A stretch of DNA of 64,000 nt from Eurosta solidaginis (taxonomy: Eukaryota > Arthropoda > Insecta > Diptera > Tephritidae): contig NC_090321.1 of NCBI RefSeq assembly GCF_040869045.1, forward strand, positions 30,935,426 to 30,999,425, given 5' to 3'. The notes under the pieces are model-generated. The model did not search any database and was not told the DNA's origin. It saw only the letters and a list, made by a program, of their open reading frames with translations. Below, one piece after another: positions 23,322-36,405 of this stretch; position 1 is the first letter of the stretch; every line of letters begins with the position of its first letter. The translations under genes and the position numbers were made by a program.

Positions 23322-23518
23322 AAAATGTGAACATGTAGCAAAGATGTCATCTCTGGCGACGCACCTATCCTGATGACCCCTTTCTTCATAGCTATTTATA
23401 ACAATGGCATGAACGCATTTGTTCCGTGTAGTTTAACTAACCTGATTTCTACATGTTTCACTGTAACCGCAACAACTTACTACATGATACAAAAACAAAA
23501 ACAAGTAAGAACGGGACT

Positions 23519-23539
23519 GTCTTCGGCTGTGCCGAAGAC
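23519..23539. other. perfect terminal hairpin of family A (9-bp stem, 3-nt loop)
   Basis: GTCTTCGGC and GCCGAAGAC pair across a TGT loop, 19 bases from the element's left edge. The same 21 bases occur at 33481-33501. Confidence 0.85.
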
Positions 23540-23819
23540 TTCATACCTTTCATGAATGGGGCTGAACAATAATCTTATCCCGTTCGTAATCTCCGAATAA
23601 TCGGATGTATAAGATAAGAAATATATAGTGAACAGATCTACATACCTTAACGATTTTTAAGATAAATATAAAATAAAAAACAGGTAGGTAATTTGTGTGA
23701 GGATGCAAAGTTTCAGGTTTTTTGTGGTCTGCGTGTAAAAACTATGACTGCGAATCACGTATTTCAACAATATATGACGTAAACGTAACTATTTGATGAA
23801 ATTTGATGAATTTTGAAGC

Positions 23820-26800
23820 CTCTAGCCGTAAAAAGGGGGCAAAAATTAGAGTTTATATGGGGTATATAATATATATACCACCGATCTCTATGATTTTTTC
23901 AGACAACAATATATGCTATATACGTAAGCATATTGTGAAATTTGAAGCGTCTAGCTGTTAAAAAGGGGCAGAAATTGCGCAAAGTTTCTTAACTGAACAA
24001 TCGGTTGTATGAGATATATATTATATATACCACCGATCTCAACGAGTTTTTCAGGCAACAATATATGGTATACACGTAAGCATTTGGTGAAATTTGAAGC
24101 TTCTAGCTGTTAAAATGGGGAAGAAATTGCGCAAAGTTTCTTATCGGAACAATCGGTTGTATGGGATATATACTATATATACCACCGGTATCTATGATTT
24201 TCTCAGACAACAATATATGCTATACACGTAAGCATTTGGTGAAATTTGAACATATCTAAACGATTTTTAAGATAAATATAAAATAAAAAATAGGTAGGTA
24301 ATCTGTGTGAGGATGCAAAGCTTCACGTTTTTTGTGGTCTGCATGTAAAAACTATGATTACGAATCACGTATTTCAAAAATATATGACGTAAACGTAACT
24401 ATTTGATGAAATTTGATGAATTTTGAAGCTTCCAGCCGTAAAAAAGGGGTCAAAATGACAGTTTATATGAAGTATATAATATATATACCACCGATCTCTA
24501 TGATTTTTTCAGACAACAATATATGCTATATGCGTAAGCATTTTGTGAAATTTGAAGCTTCTAGCTGTTAAAATGGGGCCGAAATCGTAAAAAAAATATA
24601 TATATACTATATATACCATCATATATATATTATATATATCACCGATCTCTATGATTTTTTGACAAAACAATACATACTATATACGTAAGCAATCGGTGAA
24701 ATTTGAAGCTTATAGCTGTTAAAATGGGGTAGAAATTGCGAAAAGTTTCTTATCTGAACAATCGGTTGTATGAGATATATACTATATATGCAACCGATGT
24801 CTATGATTTTTTCAGACAACAATATATGCTATATACGTAAGCAATCAGTGAAATTTGAAGCTTATAGCTGTTAAAATGGGGTAGAAATTGCGAAAAGTTT
24901 CTTATCTGAACAATCGGTTGTATGAGATATATACTATATATACAACCGATCTCTATGATTTTTTCAGACAACAATATATGCTATATACGTAAGCAATCGG
25001 TGAAATTTGAAGCTTATAGCTGTTAAAATGGGGTAGAAATTGCGAAAAGTTTCTTATCTGAACAATCGGTTGTATGAGATATATACTATATATGCAACCG
25101 ATGTCTATGATTTTTTCAGACAACAATATATGCTATATACGTAAGCAATCAGTGAAATTTGAAGCTTATAGCTGTTAAAATGGGGTAGAAATTGCGAAAA
25201 GTTTCTTATCTGAACAATCGGTTGTATGAGATATATACTATATATACAACCGATCTCTATGATTTTTTCAAACAACAATATATGCTATATACGTAAGCAA
25301 TCGGTGAAATTTGAAGCTTATAGCTGTTAAAATGGGGTAGAAATTGCGAAAAGTTTCTTATCTGAACAATCGGTTGTATGAGATATATACTATATATGCA
25401 ACCGATGTCTATGATTTTTTCAGACAACAATATATGCTATATACGTAAGCAATCAGTGAAATTTGAAGCTTATAGCTGTTAAAATGGGGTAGAAATTGCG
25501 AAAAGTTTCTTATCTGAACAATCGGTTGTATGAGATATATACTATATATACAACCGATGTCTATGATTTTTTCAGACAACAATATATGCTATATGCGTAA
25601 GCATTTTGTGAAATTTGAAGTTTCTAGCTGTTAAAACGGGGCAGAAATTGCGCAGAGTTTCTTATCTGAACAATCGGTTGTATGAGATATATACTATGTA
25701 TACCACCGATCCCAATGATTTTTTCAGACATCAATATATGCTATACACGTAAGCATTTGGTGAAATTTGAAGCTTCTAGCTGTTAAAATGGGGCCGAAAT
25801 CGTAAAAAAAATATATATATACTATATATACCATCATATATATATTATATATATCACCGATCTCTATGATTTTTTGACAAAACAATACATACTATATACG
25901 TAAGCAATCGGTGAAATTTGAAGCTTATAGCTGTTAAAATGGGGTAGAAATTGCGAAAATTTTCTTATCTGAACAATCGGTTGTATGAGATATATACTAT
26001 ATATGCAACCGATGTCTATGATTTTTTCAGACAACAATATATGCTATATACGTAAGCAATCAGTGAAATTTGAAGCTTATAGCTGTTAAAATGGGGTAGA
26101 AATTGCGAAAAGTTTCTTATCTGAACAATCGGTTGTATGAGATATATACTATATATACAAACCGATCTCTATGATTTTTTCAGACAACAATATATGCTAT
26201 ATACGTAAGCAATCGGTGAAATTTGAAGCTTATAGCTGTTAAAATGGGGTAGAAATTGGGAAAAGTTTCTTATCTGAACAATCGGTTGTATGAGATATAT
26301 ACTATATATGCAACCGATGTCTATGATTTTTTCAGACAACAATATATGCTATATAAGTAAGCAATCAGTGAAATTTGAAGCTTATAGCTGTTAAAATGGG
26401 GTAGAAATTGCGAAAAGCTTCTTATCTGAACAATCGGTTGTATGAGATATATACTATATATGCAACCGATGTCTATGATTTTTTCAGACAACAATGTATG
26501 CTATATACGTAAGCAATCAGTGAAATTTGAAGCTTATAGCTGTTAAAATGGGGTAGAAATTGCGAAAAGTTTCTTATCTGAACAATCGGTTGTATGAGAT
26601 ATATACTATATATACAACCGATGTCTATGATTTTTTCAGACAACAATATATGCTATATGCGTAAGCATTTTGTGAAATTTGAAGCTTCTAGCTGTTAAAA
26701 CGGGGCAGAAATTGCGCACAGTTTCTTACCTGAACAATCGGTTGTATGAGATATATACTATGTATACCACCGATCCCAATGATTTTTTCAGACATCAATA

Positions 26801-29800
26801 TATTCTATACACGTAAGCATTTGGTGAAATTTGAAGCTTCTAGCTGTTAAAATGGGGCCGAAATCGTAAAAAAAATATATATATACTATATATACCATCA
26901 TATATATATTATATATATCACCGATCTCTATGATTTTTTGACAAAACAATACATACTATATACGTAAGCAATCGGTGAAATTTGAAGCTTATAGCTGTTA
27001 AAAAGGGGGAGAAATTGCGAAAAGTTTCTTATCTGAACAATCGGTTGTATGAGATATATACTATATATACAACCGATGTCTATGATTTTTTCAGACAACA
27101 ATATATGCTATATGCGTAAGCATTTTGTGAAATTTGAAGCTTCTAGCTGTTAAAACGGGGCAGAAATTGCGCAGAGTTTCTTATCTGAACAATCGGTTGT
27201 ATGAGATATATACTATGTATACCACCGATCCCAATGATTTTTTCAGACATCAATATATGCTATACACGTAAGCATTTGGTGAAATTTGAAGCTTCTAGCT
27301 GTTAAAATGGGGCCGAAATCGTAAAAAAAATATATATATACTATATATACCATCATATATATATTATATATATCACCGATCTCTATGATTTTTTGACAAA
27401 ACAATACATACTATATACGTAAGCAATCGGTGAAATTTGAAGCTTATAGCTGTTAAAATGGGGTAGAAATTGCGAAAAGTTTCTTATCTGAACAATCGGT
27501 TGTATGAGATATATACTATATATGCAACCGATGTCTATGATTTTTTCAGACAACAATATATGCTATATGCGTAAGCATTTTGTGAAATTTGAAGCTTCTA
27601 GCTGTTAAAACGGGGCAGAAATTGCGCAGAGTTTCTTATCTGAACAATCGGTTGTATGAGATATATACTATGTATACCACCGATCCCAATGATTTTTTCA
27701 GACATCAATATATGCTATACACGTAAGCATTTGGTGAAATTTGAAGCTTCTAGCTGTTAAAATGGGGCCGAAATCGTAAAAAAAATATATAAATACTATA
27801 TATACCATCATATATATATTATATATATCACCGATCTCTATGATTTTTTGACAAAACAATACATACTATATACGTAAGCAATCGGTGAAATTTGAAGCTT
27901 ATAGCTGTTAAAATGGGGTAGAAATTGCGATAAGTTTCTTATCTGAACAATCGGTTGTATGAGATATATACTATATATGCAACCGATGTCTATGATTTTT
28001 TCAGACAACAATATATGCTATATACGTAAGCAATCAGTGAAATTTGAAGCTTATAGCTGTTAAAATGGGGTAGAAATTGCGAAAAGTTTCTTATCTGAAC
28101 AATCGGTTGTATGAGATATATACTATATATGCAACCGATGTCTATGATTTTTCTGACAACAATATATGCTATATACGTAAGCAATCAGTGAAATTTGAAG
28201 CTTATAGCTGTTAAAATGGGGTAGAAATTGCGAAAAGTTTCTTATCTGAACAATCGGTTGTATGAGATATATACTATATATACAACCGATGTCTATGATT
28301 TTTTCAGACAACAATATATGCTATATGCGTAAGCATTTTGTGAAATTTGAAGCTTCTAGCTGTTAAAACGGGGCAGAAATTGCGCAGAGTTTCTTATCTG
28401 AACAATCGGTTGTATGAGATATATACTATGTATACCACCGATCCCAATGATTTTTTCAGACATCAATATATGCTATACACGTAAGCATTTGGTGAAATTT
28501 GAAGCTTCTAGCTGTTAAAATGGGGCCGAAATCGTAAAAAAAATATATATATACTATATACCATCATATATATATTATATATATCACCGATCTCTATGAT
28601 TTTTTGACAAAACAATACATACTATATACGTAAGCAATCGGTGAAATTTGAAGCTTATAGCTGTTAAAATGGGGTAGAAATTGCGATAAGTTTCTTATCT
28701 GAACAATCGGTTGTATGAGATATATACTATATATGCAACCGATGTCTATGATTTTTTCAGACAACAATATATGCTATATACGTAAGCAATCAGTGAAATT
28801 TGAAGCTTATAGCTGTTAAAATGGGGTAGAAATTGCGAAAAGTTTCTTATCTGAACAATCGGTTGTATGAGATATATACTATATATACAACCGATGTCTA
28901 TGATTTTTTCAGACAACAATATATGCTATACACGTAAGCATTTGGTGAAATTTGAAGCTTCTAGCTGTTAAAATGGGGCCGAAATCGTAAAAAAAATATA
29001 TATATACTATATACCATCATATATATATTATATATATCACCGATCTCTATGATTTTTTGACAAAACAATACATACTATATACGTAAGCAATCGGTGAAAT
29101 TTGAAGCTTATAGCTGTTAAAATGGGGTAGAAATTGCGATAAGTTTCTTATCTGAACAATCGGTTGTATGAGATATATACTATATATGCAACCGATGTCT
29201 ATGATTTTTTCAGACAACAATATATGCTATATACGTAAGCAATCAGTGAAATTTGAAGCTTCTAGCTGTTAAAATGGGGCCGAAATCGTAAAAAAAATAT
29301 ATATATACTATATATACCATCATATATATATTATATATATCACCGATCTCTATGATTTTTTGGCAAAACAATACATACTATATACGTAAGCAATCGGTGA
29401 AATTTGAAGCTTATAGCTGTTAAAATGGGGTAGAAATTGCGATAAGTTTCTTATCTGAACAATCGGTTGTATGAGATATATACTATATATGCAACCGATG
29501 TCTATGATTTTTTCAGACAACAATATATGCTATATACGTAAGCAATCAGTGAAATTTGAAGCTTATAGCTGTTAAAATGGGGTAGAAATTGCGAAAAGTT
29601 TCTTATCTGAACAATCGGTTGTATGAGATATATTCTATATATGCAACCGATGTCTATGATTTTTCAGACAACAATATATGCTATATACGTAAGCAATCAG
29701 TGAAATTTGAAGCTTATAGCTGTTAAAATGGGGTAGAAATTGCGAAAAGTTTCTTATCTGAACAATCGGTTGTGTGAGATATATACTATATATACAACCG

Positions 29801-32030
29801 ATGTCTATGATTTTTTCAGACAACAATATATGCTATATGCGTAAGCATTTTGTGAAATTTGAAGCTTCTAGCTGTTAAAACGGGGCAGAAATTGCGCAGA
29901 GTTTCTTATCTGAACAATCGGTTGTATGAGATATATACTATGTATACCACCGATCCCAATGATTTTTTCAGACATCAATATATGCTATACACGTAAGCAT
30001 TTGGTGAAATTTGAAGCTTCTAGCTGTTAAAATGGGGCCGAAATCGTAAAAAAAATATATATATACTATATATACCATCATATATATATTATATATATCA
30101 CCGATCTCTATGATTTTTTGACAAAACAATACATACTGTATACGTAAGCAATCGGTGAAATTTGAAGCTTATAGCTGTTAAAATGGGGTAGAAATTGCGA
30201 TAAGTTTCTTATCTGAACAATCGGTTGTATGAGATATATACTATATATGCAACCGATGTCTATGATTTTTTCAGACAACAATATATGCTATATACGTAAG
30301 CAATCAGTGAAATTTGAAGCTTATAGCTGTTAAAATGGGGTAGAAATTGCGAAAAGTTTCTTATCTGAACAATCGGTTGTATGAGATATATTCTATATAT
30401 GCAACCGATGTCTATGATTTTTCAGACAACAATATATGCTATATACGTAAGCAATCAGTGAAATTTGAAGCTTATAGCTGTTAAAATGGGGTAGAAATTG
30501 CGAAAAGTTTCTTATCTGAACAATCGGTTGTGTGAGATATATAATATATATACAACCGATGTCTATGATTTTTTCAGACAATAATATATGCTATATGCGT
30601 AAGCATTTTGTGAAATTTGAAGCTTCTAGCTGTTAAAACGGGGCAGAAATTGCGCAGAGTTTCTTATCTGAACAATCGGTTGTATGAGATATATACTATG
30701 TATACCACCGATCCCAATGATTTTTTCAGACATCAATATATGCTATACACGTAAGCATTTGGTGAAATTTGAAGCTTCTAGCTGTTAAAATGGGGCCGAA
30801 ATCGTAAAAAAAATATATATATACTATATATACCATCATATATATATTATATATATCACCGATCTCTATGATTTTTTGACAAAACAATACATACTATACA
30901 CGTAAGCAATCGGTGAAATTTGAAGCTTATAGCTGTTAAAATGGGGTAGAAATTGCGATAAGTTTCTTATCTGAACAATCGGTTGTATGAGATATATACT
31001 ATATATGCAACCGATGTCTATGATTTTTTCAGACAACAATATATGCTATATACGTAAGCAATCAGTGAAATTTGAAGCTTATAGCTGTTAAAATGGGGTA
31101 GAAATTGCGAAAAGTTTCTTATCTGAACAATCGGTTGTATGAGATATATTCTATATATGCAACCGATGTCTATGATTTTTCAGACAACAATATATGCTAT
31201 ATACGTAAGCAATCAGTGAAATTTGAAGCTTATAGCTGTTAAAATGGGGTAGAAATTGCGAAAAGTTTCTTATCTGAACAATCGGTTGTGTGAGATATAT
31301 ACTATATACAACCGATGTCTATGATTTTTTCAGACAACAATATATGCTATATGCGTAAGCATTTTGTGAAATTTGAAGCTTCTAGCTGTTAAAACGGGGC
31401 AGAAATTGCGCAGAGTTTCTTATCTGAACAATCGGTTGTATGAGATATATACTATGTATACCACCGATCCCAATGATTTTTTCAGACATCAATATATGCT
31501 ATACACGTAAGCATTTGGTGAAATTTGAAGCTTCTAGCTGTTAAAATGGGGCCGAAATCGTAAAAAAAAAATATATATACTATATACCATCATATATATA
31601 TTATATATATCACCGATCTCTATGATTTTTTGACAAAACAATACATACTATATACGTAAGCAATCGGTGAAATTTGAAGCTTATAGCTGTTAAAATGGGG
31701 TAGAAATTGCGATAAGTTTCTTATCTGAACAATCGGTTGTATGAGATATATATTATATATGCAACCGATGTCTATGATTTTTTCAGACAACAATATATGC
31801 TATATACGTAAGCAATCGGTGAAATTTGAAGCTTATAGCTGTTAAAATGGGGTAGAAATTGCGAAAAGTTTCTTATCTGAACAATCGGTTGTATGAGATA
31901 TATTCTATATATGCAACCGATGTCTATGATTTTTTCAGACAACAATATATGCTATATACGTAAGCAATCAGTGAAATTTGAAGCTTATAGCTGTTAAAAT
32001 AGGGCAGTAATTACGAAAAGTTCCTTATCT
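23820..32030 (+). repeat. satellite array, ~152-bp monomers (about 54), higher-order organised
   Basis: GTAAGCAATC recurs at 24837, 24989, 25141 and 25293, an exact 152-bp step. Monomers carry TTTGAAGCTTATAGCTGTTA, AAATGGGGTAGAAATTGCG, TTCTTATCTGAACAATCGG and TTTCAGACAACAATATATGC. A marker variant (GGGGCCGAAATCG with a longer TA-rich stretch) recurs at spacings close to whole multiples of the monomer. Minus-strand ORFs of ~62 residues in the array are the repeat translated. Earlier monomers (before ~24600) are more diverged than the central and right parts. Confidence 0.95.
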
Positions 32031-32499
32031 GAACAATCGGTTGTGGGGGATATATACTATATATACGACCGATCTCATAAATTTATTCAGGCAACAATAT
32101 GTGCAATATACGAAAGTATGTGGTGAAGTTTGAAGCTTCAATCTGTTAAATTGGGTAAGATATTACAAAAATCCTCTTTTTCTGAAAAATCGGTTGTATG
32201 GAGGATATATGCTATAGTGGTCCGATCCGGTCGGTTCCGACAAATGTCTAATCGGACACCCAAATACACCCGCTCACCAAATTTTATCAAGATATCTCAA
32301 AAATTGAGGGACTAGTTTGCATACAAACAGACAGACGGACAGACGGACAGACGGACATGGCTAAATCAACTCAGCTCTTCAACCTGATTATTTCGGTATA
32401 CTAAATGGTGGGTCTATCTATTTTCCTTTAAGGACTTACAATTTTTGGTTTCGTGATGAAATTAATATACCATTTCATTTTCATGAAAGGTATAACAAA

Positions 32500-33460
32500 C
32501 TGAAACATATATCTGTTTATAATACTCCACCAAACAATGTGGCTCATCTTCATCATCATTGCCTTGTCAATTCTTAATGCTTTTGTTTAGCACATTGAAG
32601 CGTTTAATTCTTTTATATTTGCTTGCCTCAAAACCCACAAACTTCATAACCCTCGCAGAAATATGAGTTGTATCCGCCCTTCATAGTTGTGATGCTTTGT
32701 AACTATGGAAGTATTACAGTTTTGTGGGTTTATTTCAACTCGAAAAAGTTACACAGTTGCATTTAAGTGGTGTAATTTAAATTATTGAAATAATTATTTT
32801 TGACTGTCAGTTTTCTAGTTACACGAGCGCGCCGCCTTACGTATCCCTAACTATGCTTTAAATGATTTTCCAAGTACTGCTTATTATTTTATTTTTTTTT
32901 TTTTGTAATTTTTAACTTTTCTTCTATAAAAGTTTTTTTACGTATTATTCTCTGTATACCTTAATTATTCTTTTGTTTAGCTATCACTTGTATTTTATTC
33001 TCTTCTAAGAGCCATTTTAGCGGTTGTTTAACTATAGCTTAGGTCACTTTATGTATTTCTTTGTCGGCAATAGCTCTTCCCACGCCTTAACGTATTCTTA
33101 CTTTTTGCTGATTTTCATGATTTGCATGATTTATTCATGGAAATTGTAATTCTTCTCGGTAATAATTTTTTTAATGTTCGGTTTGTTGATAGCGTAGGTG
33201 TTGCTTGCTTCAGAGGGAAACTACAATGCATTTCATACTTTTAACCCGCTCTCTAGAAACTAACACATGAACTGTAACATGAAATTCATTTTATAGTGCA
33301 AGATATATCATAATCTATTCCGGAAAACTCTGGTAAATAGGCCCAAAAGGTATCGAGTATACTCGATCCAAGTGATTACTTCGGAATTTTTACGAATAGT
33401 GAAGAAAGTTTTTTTTAAATGAGATCGTACGTATTGAGTTTAGTAGAAATAAAATAATTT
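32500..33460. other. AT-rich spacer between two family A elements
   Basis: No domain, RNA gene or repeat recognised. Confidence 0.5.
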
Positions 33461-33462
33461 AA

Positions 33463-35035
33463 ACAAGTAAGGATGGGACTGTCTTCGGCTGTGCCGAAGA
33501 CTTCATAGCTCTCATGAATGGGGCTGAACAAATCTTATCCCGTTCGTAATCTCCAAATAATCGGATGTATAAGATAAGAAATATATAGTGAGAAGATGTT
33601 CATACCTAAAAGATTTTTAAGATAAATATAAAATAAAAAAATGGCAAAAAATCCCCTTATCTGAACGATCGTATGGGATATATATTATATATAGGTCCGA
33701 TCGAAATAATTTTTACAGGAAATAATCTATGATATATTAGAATATATATCAAGTTTCACGTTTTTATATTGGAAACTAAAGGAGAAATGGCCAAAAATCT
33801 TTCTATCTGAACGATCGGTTGTATGGGATATATATTATATATAGCTCTGATCGAAATGATTTTTTCATGAAATCATCTATTATATATTAGAATAAATATC
33901 ACCAAGTTTAACGTTTTTATATTGGAAATTAAGGGAGAAATTGTCAAAAATCTTTCTATCTGAACGATCGGTTGTATGGGATATAACTATATATAGCTCC
34001 GATCAAAGTGATTTTTTCAGGATATCTTCTATGATATATTAGAATATATATCACCAAGTTTAACGTTTTTATATTGGAAATTAAGGGAGAAATGGCTAAA
34101 AATCTTTCTATCTGAACGATCGGTTGTATGGGATATATATTATATATAGCTCTGATCGAAATGATTTTTTCATGAAATCATCTATGATATATTAGAATAA
34201 ATATCACCAAGTTTAACGTTTTTATATTGGAAATTAAGGGAGAAATTGTCAAAAATCTTTCTATCTGAACGATCGGTTGTATGGGATATAACTATATATA
34301 GCTCCGATCAAAGTGATTTTTTCAGGATATCTTCTGTGATATATTAGAATAAATATCACCAAGTTTAACGTTTTTATATTGGAAATTAAGGGAGAAATTG
34401 CCATAAATCTTTCTATCTCAACGATCGGTTATATGGGATATATATTATATATAGCTCTGATCGCAATGATTTTGTCATAAAATCTTCTAGGATACATTAG
34501 AATAAATACCACCAAGTTTAACGTTTTTATATTGGAAATTAAGGGAGAAATTGTCAAAAAATTTTCTATCTGAACGATCGGTTGTATGGGATATAACTAT
34601 ATATAGCTCCGATCAAAGTGATTTTTTCAGGATACCTTCTATGATATATTAGAATATATGTCACCGAGTTTCACGTTTATACTTTCTAAATTGCGGCAGG
34701 AATGACCAAAATCGTCTTATCTGAATGATCGGTTGTATGGAAGATATATGTTATAGTCAGTCCGATCCTACCGGATCCGACAAATGTCTAATATAATACC
34801 AAAATACATCCTTGTGCCAAATTTCATTGAGATATCTCAAAATTTGAGAGACTAGTTTGCGTTCAAACAGACAGACGGACGGACAGGAAGGATGGACGGA
34901 CATGGCTATATCAACTCAGTTCGTCGCCCTGATAAATTCGGTATACTTAATGGTGAGTCTATCTTCTATATTTCTAAACGTTACAAACAACGGACCAAAG
35001 TTAATATACCATTTCATGTTCATGAAAGGTATATA
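33463..35035 (+). mobile_element. DINE-1/mini-me-like element (family A), compact complete copy
   Basis: Same two ends, hairpins and (GACR)n tail (34866-34900) as the 23501-32494 element, in the same orientation. Its interior has only about seven monomers of ~150 bp (TATTGGAAATTAAGGGAGAA, TCTATCTGAACGATCGG, GTATGGGATATA), whose sequence differs from that of the large array. Adjacent monomers alternate (GATATATATT against GATATAACT types), suggesting a dimeric unit of ~300 bp. Confidence 0.8.
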
Positions 35036-35294
35036 TATAGAAAATAATTAGGTAGGTCTTAGGTACTAGTCAGCGCACTCCTCATCAATCTGGGGCGTTG
35101 ATCAAAAGAATAAATAAAAGCGTTGGGCGCGTGAAATTTCTAAAAACGTGAGGCGTAGCATAACCTAATTAAGGTTCAGTCGATCGTACTTATGCATATA
35201 TATGAAAAGATCATTTATAAAAATGTAAGCGGTTGACTATCAATAGAAACCCGATGACAATGCAATACAATGGAAACAAACAAAATCAAATCCA

Positions 35295-36405
35295 ACAAGT
35301 AAAGATGTGTAACCGAACATTATATACTCAGCGTGAGCTTCAATTGCACATTTCATTTCAGATAAATTACTTTTCTACATAACACGTGGCACCACCAGTT
35401 TAAAAAAAATGTCTACCCATTTCCTCTTACAATAAAACTTGATAAGAGAAATATCATTGATTCAAAACTATTTTTTGCTAAGTTATAGGTTATTATTCTA
35501 GTCTACGACCCCTTTAAACCTTTTAGACTTGTTTTATATCTAAGTTGCCGTGGTCTTTAACCGATCTCGTCCATTTTTTCTAGAAATATTTCTTGCTATA
35601 GGGAAAATTTGCGTACCCAATTTTATCAAGATCCGTTAATTTTTCTTCAAATAATGGCTCCCGAAACATAGAAAATTGCTTAGTCATAAAAGGGGCGGTG
35701 CCACACCCATTTTCAAAAATTTTAATGTTTTCCATTTTAATGTTATAAATCCACTTGGGAAATGAAATATCATTTTTATAAAGCCCTTTTTTCAAAGATA
35801 TAGCTTATTTTATTCCTCCACGACCCTTTTAAAAATCTTTTCTATAAAATTGGGCGTGTTCCTTAACCAATTTCGTATATTTTTCTTCAAAGTATTCCTT
35901 ATAGTAAAGGCAACATCTCTGCCGAATTTTGTTACGATAGGTTTAACGATTTTTGATTTATAATTAATAATATTTGTAAAATTGATTTTATAACAAGTGG
36001 GCGGTGCCACGCCCATTTTAAAAATTTTTCTCAAATTTTTATCAAGAGTCTCAATATCAGCCCACATGTCAAATTTCAGCATTCTAGGTGTATTATTTAC
36101 CAAATAATCAGGTTTTTTGTGTTTTCCAAAATGTTATATATATAAAAAGTGGGCGTGGTTATGATCCGATTTCGTTCATTTTCAATACCAATCTATTCTG
36201 AGTCCAGATAATCTCATGTACCAAATTTGGTGAAGATATTTCAATATTTACACAAGTTATCGTGTTAACGGACAGACGGACATGGCTCAATCAAATTTTT
36301 TTTCGCTACTGATATATCTATCTCGATTTCTTTATACCTGTACAACCAACCGTTATCCAATCAAAGTTAATATACTCTGTGCGCAAAGCACGCTGAGTGT
36401 AAAAA
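35295..36405 (+). mobile_element. mini-me-like element (family B), ~1.1 kb
   Basis: Starts ACAAGTAAAGATGTGTAACC and ends with AAAGTTAATATACTCTGTGC and a CTCTGTGCG/CGCTGAG hairpin. It has GACAGACGGACATGGCTC near 36268-36290, then TGATATATCTATCTCGATTT. The same element lies in reverse at 60573-61707. GGGCGGTGCCACGCCC-type words recur inside. ORFs in it (35580-36103, minus) are translations of the repeat. Confidence 0.8.

Larger units (their letters stand above)
23501..32494 (+). mobile_element. DINE-1/mini-me-like element (family A) expanded by ~9 kb of internal satellite
   Basis: The left end ACAAGTAAGAACGGG with hairpin 23519-23539 matches the element at 33463. The right end has CAAATGTCTAATCGGACACC, a (GACAGACG)n run at 32331-32356, ACATGGCTAAATCAACTCAG, and a final hairpin near 32470-32494 (TTTCATTTTCATGAAAGG). 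The interior is a tandem array of ~152-bp monomers. A (GTCY)n/(GACR)n run plus internal tandem repeats is the architecture described for mini-me/DINE-1 (Helitron-type) elements, including satellite-bearing DINE-TR1. The class is inference because the CTRR end was not resolved. Confidence 0.75.

Noticed and set aside
28123..30581. Near-identical ~62-residue minus-strand ORFs (IIDIGCIYSIYL type)
   Set aside because: They are translations of the 152-bp satellite. Periodicity and DNA-level identity explain them.
23820..32030. CRISPR-like array
   Set aside because: Monomers are contiguous without unique spacers, and the context is an animal genome. It is a satellite.
35580..36103. Minus-strand ORFs of 71 and 97 residues with KMGVAPP-like text
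   Set aside because: They lie wholly inside the family B element and recur in the 60573-61707 copy. Repeat translation.
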